A DNA stretch of 64,000 nt from the NCBI GenBank assembly GCA_947492995.1, contig CANLOU010000002.1:1-64000 (forward strand). The letters are read 5' to 3'. The position numbers and the translations under genes were made by a program. A model generated the notes under the pieces. That model saw only the letters and a list, made by a program, of their open reading frames with translations, ran no database searches and was not told where the DNA came from. Source of the stretch: an uncultured Litoreibacter sp. (GTDB lineage Bacteria > Pseudomonadota > Alphaproteobacteria > Rhodobacterales > Rhodobacteraceae). This document shows positions 16,738 through 25,323 of the stretch, one piece after another. Position 1 is the first letter of the stretch. Every line of letters starts with the position of its first letter.

Positions 16738-17414
16738 GCGGCTTTCTGGGAAATGTCGTCCCACGCCTTGTTAATCAAAATCAGCCGCTTTTCGGCCATC
16801 TTGATCGCTTCTTCCGGCACGCCGCGTGCCATCATCCGGTCGGGATGGGTGTCGCGCACCAGCTGCCGCCACAGCTGCTTGACCTCTTGGATGGTCATGT
16901 CCGGGGAGGCCCCGAGAATGAAATACGGGTCATGATCTGCATCGGGCACAAACCGCGCCCGCAAGGTGCGGAACTCCGCGTCGGTCATCCCAAAGATTGT
17001 CGCCACGACGGACAAAAATTCGTCCTCCGCGTCGTGGTAGTCATCGTCGGCGACGGCAATGTGGAACAGCCCCTCCATCAGGTCGAACAGCGTGTCGTGG
17101 CGGTCGTCAAACATGGCGGCGATTTTGCGGGCGTAGCTGTCAAACCCCGCCACGTCCTGCCGTGCCAGATTGAACACGCGGGCCGCTTTTTCTTCGTCCT
17201 CGGGCGGGATCGTGAAAACCTGGCGGAAGGCGGCCACCTCGCCGCGGGTGACCTGCCCGTCGGCTTTGGCCATCTTGGCCCCCAATGCGATGACGGCGAT
17301 TGTGAAGGCGACCGTCTTTTCAGGTTCGGCCCACAGCTTGTCGAATACGGCAGCAAGCCCTTCGCCATTGGCGAGGGCCGCGATCGCGTCAGCTATGCGT
17401 TGCCAAATCGACAT
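16734..17414 (-). CDS. TerB domain / J-domain co-chaperone-like protein
   Basis: 226 residues. The N-terminal two thirds is a TerB-like helical domain (FTIAVIALGAKMAKADGQVT, then VADDDYHDAEDEFL), with paired acidic residues. The C-terminus (about 163-225) is a J domain: DPYFILGAS, the HPD motif in DTHPDRMM, and a final helix. The HPD triad stimulates DnaK ATPase. The order TerB then J matches DjlA-like proteins, but no N-terminal membrane anchor is evident beyond the hydrophobic stretch near residues 35-50. It heads a three-gene operon with an EEP-family protein. Confidence 0.87.
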   Translation of the reverse strand: MSIWQRIADAIAALANGEGLAAVFDKLWAEPEKTVAFTIAVIALGAKMAKADGQVTRGEVAAFRQVFTIPPEDEEKAARVFNLARQDVAGFDSYARKIAAMFDDRHDTLFDLMEGLFHIAVADDDYHDAEDEFLSVVATIFGMTDAEFRTLRARFVPDADHDPYFILGASPDMTIQEVKQLWRQLVRDTHPDRMMARGVPEEAIKMAEKRLILINKAWDDISQKAA

Positions 17415-17445
17415 GGGCCCAAGCTATCCGAGTCGCCCCGGAATG

Positions 17446-17925
17446 TCAGAGAGTTTTCTGCATCAGCACAAGATCAAGCCGGCGGCCGAATTTATGGCCG
17501 ATACCCGGCATCTGGCCGACCGTGTCGTAGCCGTGTTTGGCATGGAATTTCAGCCCCGCCGGGTTCTCGCCGGAGACACCGGCCACCATATGCGTCACGC
17601 CCTGCGCTTTGGCCACGTTTTCCAAAGCGCCTAGCAGCGCCGCGCCCAGACCGCTGGCGCGGGCCTCTGGGGCCAGACAGATGGAATGCTCCTTCACCGA
17701 CGCGTAGCCGATGCCGGTGCGGAAGGGGCCGAAGCTGGCAAAGCCCACAACATCGCCACCGGTTTCAGCGACGAGGTAGGCGTCGGCTTCTATCAGGGCA
17801 TCGGTGATGTCTTGCGGCGTTTTTGGCACGCTGTTGAAGGTGATGGTGGTGTCGCGGATGATCTGGTTGACGATTGCGGCGATGGCGGGCGCATCGCGCG
17901 GCTGCGCAGGTCTGATAGCGGTCAT
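17446..17925 (-). CDS. GNAT family N-acetyltransferase
   Basis: 159 residues, single GNAT domain. The start IRPAQPRDAPAIAAIVNQII and the acetyl-CoA loop ARASGLGAALLGALE (R/Q-x-x-G-x-G/A pattern) are visible, followed by MVAGVSGENPAG and FHAKHGYDTVGQM, which resembles the phosphinothricin acetyltransferase-like branch. The acceptor is unknown; an amine of an amino acid or a herbicide-like analogue is typical of that branch. Its start overlaps the stop of the VOC gene upstream by four bases. Confidence 0.87.
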   Translation of the reverse strand: MTAIRPAQPRDAPAIAAIVNQIIRDTTITFNSVPKTPQDITDALIEADAYLVAETGGDVVGFASFGPFRTGIGYASVKEHSICLAPEARASGLGAALLGALENVAKAQGVTHMVAGVSGENPAGLKFHAKHGYDTVGQMPGIGHKFGRRLDLVLMQKTL

Positions 17926-18542
17926 TCCAGCCGCTTTTGGCCGTCTGGCCCATCAAACAGAGCGACCATTTTGGGCGTGTCCGACGGCATGAATTGCGCC
18001 GTGTCTTTGGGCATTAGCGGTCCCAGCGCCTCGGCCATTTCGACGGCGTTGGGGTGGTGCAACGTCAGCCGCGCCAGCCGCAACCCGCAATCTGGCAGCG
18101 TCTGCGTGGGGTGGGTGTCGCCGCCCCATTCGATGATCGCCGGGGCCCATCCGCCCCATGGCAGCACCCCGTCATCGGGCACCGCCATCTTCCAGCGCAG
18201 GTCCCCGCGCTGCAGCGCCAGCGGCGTGCCAAAACCGGCGGGCAAAGCCGCCAGCGCGGCATCCATATCATCTGTCCGCAAAATCCAGTTGGTCAGCCTT
18301 GGCGGCCCGCTGAAGCGGTTGAGATTGAACCATCTTGGGCGATCTGGGCCCTTGGCATCGGGGTTGATCGCGATCACCTCGAAGTAAAGCGGCCCCATGC
18401 CGCAGAGCAAATTGTGAGTGCCCATCGCGGGATGTTCGCCGCGTATGACCGTATCAACGCCAAGGCGGCGCTTTAACATCTCGCCACCTTCGGGGAGCGA
18501 GACACATGACGCGGCCAGATGGTCCAGTTCCAAAAGTGCCAT
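17922..18542 (-). CDS. VOC/glyoxalase-like domain protein
   Basis: 206 residues. It begins LLELDHLAASCVSL, the start of a vicinal-oxygen-chelate-like fold, with a metal-ligand-type histidine (LDHL), then GTHNLLCGMGPLYFEVIAI with a Glu in the expected position. The second half (TNWILRTDD, APAIIEWGG, LRLARLTLHHPN) fits a repeated module. Related proteins carry the name glyoxalase-like domain; the substrate is not known. It overlaps the GNAT gene by four bases, and is divergent from the cyclo-ligase gene. Confidence 0.8.
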   Translation of the reverse strand: MALLELDHLAASCVSLPEGGEMLKRRLGVDTVIRGEHPAMGTHNLLCGMGPLYFEVIAINPDAKGPDRPRWFNLNRFSGPPRLTNWILRTDDMDAALAALPAGFGTPLALQRGDLRWKMAVPDDGVLPWGGWAPAIIEWGGDTHPTQTLPDCGLRLARLTLHHPNAVEMAEALGPLMPKDTAQFMPSDTPKMVALFDGPDGQKRLE

Positions 18543-18606
18543 GCCACAAACCTACGCCCATCCAAGCGCCCTTGCCAAGGCGCAACCCGCAGGCCAGAAC
18601 AGCGCC

Positions 18607-19167
18607 ATGACCGATTTGGCCTCCCAAAAAGCTGACGCGCGCAAAGCCGCCTTTGCCCGCCGCAAGGCTGCCCGCAGCGCCGACGCCGATGCGCGCGCGA
18701 CGGCGCATTTGTTGTCCGTACTGACCCCGCTTAAAGGCGCAGCCCTTGCGGGCTACATGCCGATCCGCACCGAGATCGACCCGATCCCGGCCATGGCAGC
18801 CCTTGCGTCTTTCGGGCCGGTGGGCGTGCCTGTGATCCAGGGCGAGGGCCAGGCGTTGAAATTCCGCGAGTGGAGCCCGGGCTGCATGATGCAGGACGGC
18901 CCGTTCGGGGCGCAGGTCCCGGTCAAAGGTGTTTGGGTGACCCCGCAGGTTCTGATTGTGCCGCTGGTGGCGTTTACGCCGCAGGCGATGCGTCTGGGCT
19001 ATGGCGGCGGTTTTTATGACCGCACATTGGAGGGCCTGCGGGCCCAAGGCCCGGTCACCGCAATTGGCTACGCCTACAGCGCGCAACTGGCAGAAACGCT
19101 TCCGTTGGAGGATACCGACCAGCCGCTTGATATGGTCGTGACCGAGCAGGGCGTCATGACGCCCTGA
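18607..19167 (+). CDS. 5-formyltetrahydrofolate cyclo-ligase
   Basis: 186 residues from ATG 18607, giving MTDLASQKADARKAAFARRK; an ATG at 18541 in frame would add 22 unlikely residues. The enzyme converts 5-formyl-THF to 5,10-methenyl-THF with ATP. Marks are GYMPIRTEIDP, the Mg/ATP region, and the signature LGYGGGFYDRTL near the C-terminus. A metallophosphoesterase gene follows 47 bases on. The gap to the divergent VOC gene is only about 64 bases, too short to hold a 6S RNA of the kind often found next to this gene in other proteobacteria. Confidence 0.92.
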   Translation: MTDLASQKADARKAAFARRKAARSADADARATAHLLSVLTPLKGAALAGYMPIRTEIDPIPAMAALASFGPVGVPVIQGEGQALKFREWSPGCMMQDGPFGAQVPVKGVWVTPQVLIVPLVAFTPQAMRLGYGGGFYDRTLEGLRAQGPVTAIGYAYSAQLAETLPLEDTDQPLDMVVTEQGVMTP

Positions 19168-19214
19168 CAGGAACGCCCATTGCGCCGCCCCGCTTGGAGG
19201 CGTAGCAACGCAGC

Positions 19215-20030
19215 ATGAAATTGATGTTCCTAGGCGATGTTATGGGCCGCTCGGGCCGCAACGCGGTCACCGCCCATCTTGCGCGACTGCGCGAGGAGTG
19301 GAAGCTGGATTTCGTCGTGGTCAATGGCGAGAACGCGACAAATGGCGCGGGATTGTCGCCCGCCCATGCCAAGGATTTGCTGGATGCCGGGGCCGACGTC
19401 ATTACGCTGGGCGATCATGCGTTTGACCAAAAGGACATGTTGTCCTTCGTCAATCAGGAACCACGTGTCATCCGTCCGCTGAACTTTGCCAAAGGGGCTC
19501 CGGGCGTTGGAGCACGGGTGTTTGAGGCAACCAGAGGTCGCAAGGTGCTTGTCACCCAGGTGCTTGGTCAGGTCTTTATGAAGCGAGCCTTCGAGGACCC
19601 GTTCGGCCAAATAGAGCAGGTTCTGAAAACCCACCCCCTTGGCGGTGCCGTGCAGGCCTGCATCGTCGATGTGCATTGCGAGGCCACATCCGAGAAAATG
19701 GCGATGGGCCATTGGTGCGACGGCAAGGCGTCGATGGTCGTTGGCACCCACACCCATGTTCCAACTGCTGACGCGATGATCTTGCCGGGCGGCACGGGGT
19801 ATTTGTCGGATGCCGGCATGTGCGGGGACTACAATTCCGTCATTGGCATGGAAAAAGCCGAGCCGATGCGGCGTTTTGTGACCGGCATGATAAAGGGCCG
19901 TTTCGTTCCCGCAGGCGAGGAAGCCACCTTGTCTGGGCTGTATGTCGAAACGGATGACCGGACCGGCAAGGCCAAGACCATCGCGACGGTCAGGCAAGGC
20001 GGGCGTCTTGAGCCCTCGGGGCCGGTCTAG
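19215..20030 (+). CDS. YmdB-type metallophosphoesterase (TIGR00282 family)
   Basis: 271 residues, the family length. The start KLMFLGDVMGRSGRNAV gives the first metal-binding Asp; VVNGENATNGAGLSP provides Asn/Glu ligands, ITLGDHAFDQKD and the C-terminal GTHTHVPTADAMIL and GTGYLSDAGMCGDYNSVIG complete the dinuclear site. Family members hydrolyse 2',3'-cyclic nucleotides in vitro and affect mRNA in Bacillus. It follows the cyclo-ligase, an arrangement often seen in this family of bacteria (from memory). Confidence 0.92.
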   Translation: MKLMFLGDVMGRSGRNAVTAHLARLREEWKLDFVVVNGENATNGAGLSPAHAKDLLDAGADVITLGDHAFDQKDMLSFVNQEPRVIRPLNFAKGAPGVGARVFEATRGRKVLVTQVLGQVFMKRAFEDPFGQIEQVLKTHPLGGAVQACIVDVHCEATSEKMAMGHWCDGKASMVVGTHTHVPTADAMILPGGTGYLSDAGMCGDYNSVIGMEKAEPMRRFVTGMIKGRFVPAGEEATLSGLYVETDDRTGKAKTIATVRQGGRLEPSGPV

Positions 20031-20160
20031 CCAAGACCTGCGCCTTACGTGAGGGAATTTGAGCTTTCTCCACCGGATTTCACCGACAACGCGCTGGTTT
20101 GCTGGACAGTCGCGCAGGCATGGGCGACACTGCCCCAACAAGATTTCTACGAGGCCCGAT

Positions 20161-21939
20161 ATGGACCTGTTTTCCCTGTCACAAACCGCACAATCCGTCC
20201 TCGCGCTTTGCGTGGTGGCGGGGATGTTTGTCCTGTTCATGCGGGAGGCCTACCCGACCGAGGTGGTGGCCATCGGCGGCGTCGCGGTCCTGCTGGTGAC
20301 TGGGGTGCTGCCCTACGAGGCGGCGCTGTCCGTGCTGTCCAACCCGGCGCCTTGGACCATTGCCGCGATGTTCATCGTCATGGGCGCATTGGTGCGAACC
20401 GGGGCGCTGGAATGGTTCACCCAAATTGCAGACCGCAAGGCCGCGACCAACCCGGTCATGGCCATCGCCGCGTTGATGGGGTTTGTGGTCATTTCATCGG
20501 CCATCGTATCGAACACACCCGTTGTGGTGGTGATGATCCCGGTTTTTGTGCAGCTGGCCAAGACCATGGGGCTTTCTGCCTCCAAGCTGTTGATCCCATT
20601 GAGCTATGGCGCGATCCTTGGGGGCACGCTGACCCTGATTGGGACGTCAACCAACCTGTTGGTAGACGGGGTTGCCCGGGCCAACGGGATGGAGCCGTTC
20701 ACCATATTCGAGATCACCCCGCTGGGCGTGATCCTTGTGATTTGGGGCATGCTGTATCTGCGCTTCATCGGGCCGCGCCTGCTGCCGGACCGCGCCAGCA
20801 TGGCGTCGCTGCTGTCGGACCGCTCGAAGAAAAAGTTCTTCACCGAGGCCGCGATCCCCCCTGACAGCAACCTGATCGGGCGCGAAGTGCAGGACGTGCA
20901 ATTGTTCAAGCGCGACGGCGTCCGCCTGATTGACGTGGTGCGAGGGGATCTGTCGCTGAGGCGCAACCTGAAGGCGGTGACTTTGCAGGTCGGGGACCGG
21001 GTTATTCTGCGCACCGAGATGACCGAATTGTTGTCGCTGCAAGCCAACAAACAGCTCAAACGTGTGGACCAATTATCCGCGGTGGAGACCTCGACCGTCG
21101 AGGTGCTGATTACGCCCGGCGCGGGCATGGTCGGGCGCACGCTTGGCTCGTTGCGGCTGCGTCGCCGATACGGGGTTTATACGTTGGCGCTGCACCGCCG
21201 TGACCAGAATATCGGGCAGCAGCTGGATGATATGGTGGTGCGTGTCGGCGACACGTTGCTGCTGGAAGGCGCGCCAGAAGACATAGCGCGGCTGGCGGCA
21301 GATATGGGGCTTGTGGATGTTGCCCACCCGACCGCGCGGGCGTTCCGAAGGGGGCACGCGCCAATAGCGATCCTCGTGCTGCTTGGTCTGGTTGGGCTGG
21401 CTGGCGCGGGTGTTGCGCCCATCTTTTTGCTGGCCATCCTCGCCGTGGCGGCGGTGCTGTTCACCAAATGCATCGACGCCGAGGAGGCGTTTTCTTTCGT
21501 GGACGGCCGCCTGCTGTCGCTGATCTTTGCCATGTTGGCGGTTGGCACGGCATTGCAGGCCTCGGGCGCGGTGTCTTTGATCGTCGAGACGTTGGCCCCC
21601 TATATGATGAACCTGCCGCCATTCTTCATTATCTGGGGCATATATTTGCTGACCTCCGTTTTGACGGAGCTGGTCTCGAACAATGCGGTGGCGGTGGTCG
21701 TGACGCCGATTGCGATTGGTTTGGCTGCGGCCGTTGGCCTTGACGCCCGCCCGCTGGTGGTCGCGGTGATGGTCGCCGCCTCTGCCAGTTTTGCGACCCC
21801 CATCGGCTATCAAACCAACATGCTGGTCTACGGGCCCGGCGGCTACAAGTTCACCGACTTCATGAAGGTGGGGATTCCCTTGAACCTCAGCATCGGTATA
21901 CTGGCCAGCGCGGTCATCCCATTCATCTGGCCGCTTTGA
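20161..21939 (+). CDS. SLC13-family permease with RCK_C domains (copy 1)
   Basis: 592 residues from ATG 20161 (MDLFSLSQTAQ); the longer reading upstream is unlikely. N-terminal membrane helices lead to the ion-binding type loop GTSTNLLVDGVA, then two cytosolic TrkA-C/RCK_C domains (about residues 235-310 and 320-390: SNLIGREVQDVQLF; MVGRTLGSLRLRRRYG), then more helices with SNNAVAVVVTPIAIG. This is the divalent-anion:Na+ symporter type, for sulfate, dicarboxylates or taurine-like anions; substrate unknown. A small lipoprotein follows by ten bases, then an inverted second SLC13 gene of nearly equal length. Confidence 0.9.
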   Translation: MDLFSLSQTAQSVLALCVVAGMFVLFMREAYPTEVVAIGGVAVLLVTGVLPYEAALSVLSNPAPWTIAAMFIVMGALVRTGALEWFTQIADRKAATNPVMAIAALMGFVVISSAIVSNTPVVVVMIPVFVQLAKTMGLSASKLLIPLSYGAILGGTLTLIGTSTNLLVDGVARANGMEPFTIFEITPLGVILVIWGMLYLRFIGPRLLPDRASMASLLSDRSKKKFFTEAAIPPDSNLIGREVQDVQLFKRDGVRLIDVVRGDLSLRRNLKAVTLQVGDRVILRTEMTELLSLQANKQLKRVDQLSAVETSTVEVLITPGAGMVGRTLGSLRLRRRYGVYTLALHRRDQNIGQQLDDMVVRVGDTLLLEGAPEDIARLAADMGLVDVAHPTARAFRRGHAPIAILVLLGLVGLAGAGVAPIFLLAILAVAAVLFTKCIDAEEAFSFVDGRLLSLIFAMLAVGTALQASGAVSLIVETLAPYMMNLPPFFIIWGIYLLTSVLTELVSNNAVAVVVTPIAIGLAAAVGLDARPLVVAVMVAASASFATPIGYQTNMLVYGPGGYKFTDFMKVGIPLNLSIGILASAVIPFIWPL

Positions 21940-21949
21940 GGGCAGGACG

Positions 21950-22399
21950 ATGACTTGGACGAAAACACTGATCTGCGTGACCGCGGCCCTTGCCGTGCAG
22001 GGCTGCGACGGGCCTTTGGGCAGAATCCTGGGGCAGGCGGAGCCTGAGTTTACGTTGCCGGAGCCCTTGCCCGAAAGACTTGTGCGGCCCGTTTTTGTGG
22101 TTGTGGATGGCGACAGGGTGATCGTGGAAATGGGAGACCAGACGCAGTGTCTAGGCAATGCCGGAGGCAATTTCTCTGCCGCTGGCTGGACCGGGGCGCT
22201 GAGCGATTGCCCATACCCTTACAGCTATTCCGTCGCATTAGCGGCGGGAACACCGGCGCGGCAAATCGCGTTGAACGAGGTGACCACACCGCCCCTGCCG
22301 GCGGCTGAGGACGCGGTGCCGTTCCGGCCCATCGCGGCTGTGCGCATTACCGACACCGCCGGGCAGACCTACCGGTTTGAATCCGCCGAAGGGTTCTAG
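21950..22399 (+). CDS. Small probable lipoprotein, hypothetical
   Basis: 149 residues. The N-terminus MTWTKTLICVTAALAVQGC ends in a lipobox-like cysteine (VQGC; the Gln is unusual), so outer- or inner-membrane lipid anchoring is likely but not certain. The mature part is strand-rich with two more cysteines (TQCLGN and SDCPYPYSY). It starts ten bases after the SLC13 gene and so is probably cotranscribed with it, and it ends two bases from the stop of the second, oppositely oriented SLC13 gene. I do not recognise the family. Confidence 0.7.
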   Translation: MTWTKTLICVTAALAVQGCDGPLGRILGQAEPEFTLPEPLPERLVRPVFVVVDGDRVIVEMGDQTQCLGNAGGNFSAAGWTGALSDCPYPYSYSVALAAGTPARQIALNEVTTPPLPAAEDAVPFRPIAAVRITDTAGQTYRFESAEGF

Positions 22400-22400
22400 C

Positions 22401-24182
22401 TTATAGCGGCCAGAAGAAGAGGATTGCGGGGATCGAGACGGCAACGACGATGATCTCCAACGGCAACCCCATGCGCCAGTAATCGCCAAAGCTGTAGCCG
22501 CCCGGCCCAAGGATCAGCGTGTTGTTTTTATGGCCAATCGGCGTCAGGAAGGCGCAGGATGCGGCGACCGCGACGGCCATCAGAAACGGGTCGGGATTGA
22601 CCCCCAAAGACTGCGCCATCTGGATGCCGATAGGGGCCGCCACGATGGCGGTTGCGGTGTTGTTCAGCACGTCTGACAGGCTCATCGTGACCACCATGAG
22701 GATGATCAAAATCGCCCAAGCCGGCATGCCTTGTGTCAAAGACACCAACGACCCCGCGATCAATTCTGTCCCGCCGGACGCTTCGAGAGCTTGGCCCAAT
22801 GGGATCATCGAGCCCAGCAACACAACCACGGGCCAGCTGATGTGGTCGTATAGCTCGGCGATGGGGATGATTTTGGTGAGCGCAAAAGCCACCACCACAA
22901 TGCCCAATGCCACAGGCAAATAGATCAGCCCAACCGACGCCGCGGCGACCGCCGCCCCGAATAACCCTATGGCCAACCAGACTTTTTTGTCGTCGGTGAC
23001 GACCAGACCACGGTCTGCAAGTGGCAGGCAGCCCAGCCATTCCGTCACATCATTGGCGTTGTCCGGGGCCACCAGAAGCAACAAAATGTCACCCGTCTGC
23101 ACAACGGTTTTGCGCATGTGGTCCTTGATCGGCTTGCCCTGGCGGGAGATGCCCATCAGGACGGCTTGCTGGCGCCAGGTCAAGCCGATGGCCTGCGCGG
23201 TTTTGCCGGAAATGCGGGATTGGTCGGTGACGACGACCTCGATAACGGTCAGGCCGTCGCTCTCTGCGCGGACGATTTTTTCGCGTTTATCGTCGGCAAA
23301 TTGTAGGGAAAGCGCGGCCCTGAATTCGTCCAGTGAATCCGGAGAAGCCTCTAGAACCAATGTGTTACCCGCTGCGAGCACGCGGTTTTGGCCGGAGCCG
23401 TAGCGGCGTTTGTTGTCTTGGATGAGACCCAAAATTGCAACATCGGCTTTTTCGGCGTCCTCGTTCAGCTCGCGCAGGCGCTTGCCGATGAGTTTGGAGC
23501 CGTCGGGCACCACCAGTTCGGCGATGTATTCGGCGTAGTCATCCATGGGGTCGCCGGACTGGTGCTCGCCGGTTTTCTGCGGGATGAAACGCCAGCCGAT
23601 CAGGGCCACGAAAGCCAGGCCCACCAGCGCCGTCACGGCGCCCACGGGGGCGAAGTCGAACATCTTGAACGGCTCGCCCAGATTGTCCTGCCGGATGGAG
23701 GCGATGATGATGTTGGGCGGCGTGCCGATGAGCGTGACCATGCCACCAAGAATGGTCGCAAAGCTGAGCGGCATCAGCGACAATCCGGGCGCGCGACCGG
23801 CCTTGCGGGCGGTCTGGATGTCAACGGGCATCAACAGGGCCAAAGCGGCTACGTTGTTCATAAAAGCCGATAAAATGCCGCCAACGGCCCCCATGAGCGC
23901 GATATGTGCGCCCAGCCTGCGCGACGAGTCGACCAAGGTGCGGGTGATCAAAAACACTGCCCCTGAGCGGACCAAACCGGCGGAGACCACAAGGACCAAA
24001 GCGACCACCAGAGTGGCGGAATGGCCAAAGCCTGCGAAGGCGTTTTTGGTCTCGACCACCCCCAAAACCACGCCCAGCATCAGCGCCGCGAAGGCGACAA
24101 GATCATAGCGCCAGCGGCCCCAGAGCAGAAAGACGAAGACGCCGCCAAAGAGCGAGAAGAGGATGATTTGATCTGTTGTCAT
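22401..24182 (-). CDS. SLC13-family permease with RCK_C domains (copy 2)
   Basis: 593 residues from ATG 24182 (MTTDQIILFSLFGG). The layout equals that of the plus-strand copy: helices, GTPPNIIIASIRQDN, two TrkA-C domains (KLIGKRLRELNEDAEKADVA; RISGKTAQAIGLTWRQQAVL), and a second half with LNNTATAIVAAPIGI. The signature loops differ from copy 1 (GTPPN for GTSTN; LNNTA for SNNAV), so the two are diverged paralogues and not a recent duplication. Substrate unknown. Confidence 0.9.
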   Translation of the reverse strand: MTTDQIILFSLFGGVFVFLLWGRWRYDLVAFAALMLGVVLGVVETKNAFAGFGHSATLVVALVLVVSAGLVRSGAVFLITRTLVDSSRRLGAHIALMGAVGGILSAFMNNVAALALLMPVDIQTARKAGRAPGLSLMPLSFATILGGMVTLIGTPPNIIIASIRQDNLGEPFKMFDFAPVGAVTALVGLAFVALIGWRFIPQKTGEHQSGDPMDDYAEYIAELVVPDGSKLIGKRLRELNEDAEKADVAILGLIQDNKRRYGSGQNRVLAAGNTLVLEASPDSLDEFRAALSLQFADDKREKIVRAESDGLTVIEVVVTDQSRISGKTAQAIGLTWRQQAVLMGISRQGKPIKDHMRKTVVQTGDILLLLVAPDNANDVTEWLGCLPLADRGLVVTDDKKVWLAIGLFGAAVAAASVGLIYLPVALGIVVVAFALTKIIPIAELYDHISWPVVVLLGSMIPLGQALEASGGTELIAGSLVSLTQGMPAWAILIILMVVTMSLSDVLNNTATAIVAAPIGIQMAQSLGVNPDPFLMAVAVAASCAFLTPIGHKNNTLILGPGGYSFGDYWRMGLPLEIIVVAVSIPAILFFWPL

Positions 24183-24373
24183 GCCCCCGAGTCTGCCCTG
24201 CATCGTGGGTCGGGGAAAGGGGGAAAACGGGGTGATGGGGCGGATAAGTTAACGCAGCCGTCGCACCCAAATCCTGCGAAATCGCAAATGTGTAAATCAT
24301 GTGTATTTAATATGTATTTCATACATATCGGGACATGCGCCTCTCTCGCCGGCGCAAATGGTTAACGCCCGCC

Positions 24374-25120
24374 CTAGCTGGGGAAGATCGCAGCCATTTC
24401 AGCGTCAAAGGTTTCCCACGAGATGCTGGCCTTGTTTCCGGCGTAACCGTCGTAATAGGACTTGCCGCTTTTGGTCGGGAACCCTGCCCAAATTTTGGCA
24501 AGCCGGGTCATGAAGGCGTGGCGAGTGATCTCGCCCTGTTTGAGCTTGTTGAGGCCTGCTTCGACCAGCAAAATGTCGGCAAGCTGGTCCTGAATACGCG
24601 GCGAAAAGCGCGTGTCGGCGCGCAGCCCGCGTTTTTTGACAAGCCTGCGCAGCGTGTCGGGAATGAATTGATAGCGCCCGATGGCATGGTGCTGCTTCGG
24701 GGTGTCGTCAATCCAGTCATAAATTTCGCCAATGGTCATCTGGGTTGGCTTTTTGGCGGGCTTGATCCGGGCGGCATGCTGGACGGCGTTATAGCCATGG
24801 CGACGGGATTCCGCGGTTTCGATCAACTGCCGCAGCCGTTCCATCTGCTTGGCCCCATCCAAAGCGCCAAATCTGTTGGCGCCCGCATTGGTTGGCGCAA
24901 AAAACCCCGCGCCCGCAGCTTTGAACAGGCTGGCATTGGTGCGTCTTTGGTTTGATGCGCTGTCTGGCTGACTGGTCAGGGCGTCGCGGCCTTTGGCGGT
25001 GAAAAGCGAGCCGTTTGCCAGGGTCGGGGAGATCAGCGAGGTCGCAACGAGCGATGTTGTGACGATGACCCCAAGACGGAGGCAGGTTCTGGCCAAATCC
25101 CGGACAGTTCGAAACAGCAT
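24374..25120 (-). CDS. Exported lysozyme-like (muramidase) protein
   Basis: 248 residues with a signal peptide (LRLGVIVTTSLVATSLISP, cleavage near TLANG) and GAGGTC before the ATG. After a variable linker comes a lysozyme-like fold: LIETAESRRHGYNAV holds the likely catalytic glutamate, TIGEIYDWID and HHAIGRYQFIPDTLRRLV follow, then DQLADILLVEAGL and KIWAGFPTKSGKSYYDGYAGN. The GRYQF and pattern of the first glutamate recall phage-lambda-type lytic transglycosylases (GH104). A peptidoglycan-trimming role in the periplasm is inferred. It stands alone, between the SLC13 gene and yebC. Confidence 0.72.
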   Translation of the reverse strand: MLFRTVRDLARTCLRLGVIVTTSLVATSLISPTLANGSLFTAKGRDALTSQPDSASNQRRTNASLFKAAGAGFFAPTNAGANRFGALDGAKQMERLRQLIETAESRRHGYNAVQHAARIKPAKKPTQMTIGEIYDWIDDTPKQHHAIGRYQFIPDTLRRLVKKRGLRADTRFSPRIQDQLADILLVEAGLNKLKQGEITRHAFMTRLAKIWAGFPTKSGKSYYDGYAGNKASISWETFDAEMAAIFPS

Positions 25121-25323
25121 AAAGACCTCATTCTAAGGAACGCATGTGGCGCACAGACATGAGGGCCGGAAGTTGATTTTCGGTTAGCTGGCGCGGCGCG
25201 GAACACGACAAAGCGGTTCAAATTTTAGCTGTACCGTTAAGGTTCATGTGGGATTGCGGGCGGAGGCGGGCTTGGATATGACCTGAGACACCACGAGACC
25301 TGAAAGACGAAGGGGACATTCCC

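Noticed and set aside
18543-18606. Possible 6S RNA next to the cyclo-ligase gene, a common neighbour elsewhere
   Set aside because: The gap is about 64 bases, too short, and no 6S-like long hairpin is seen on either side of the gene.
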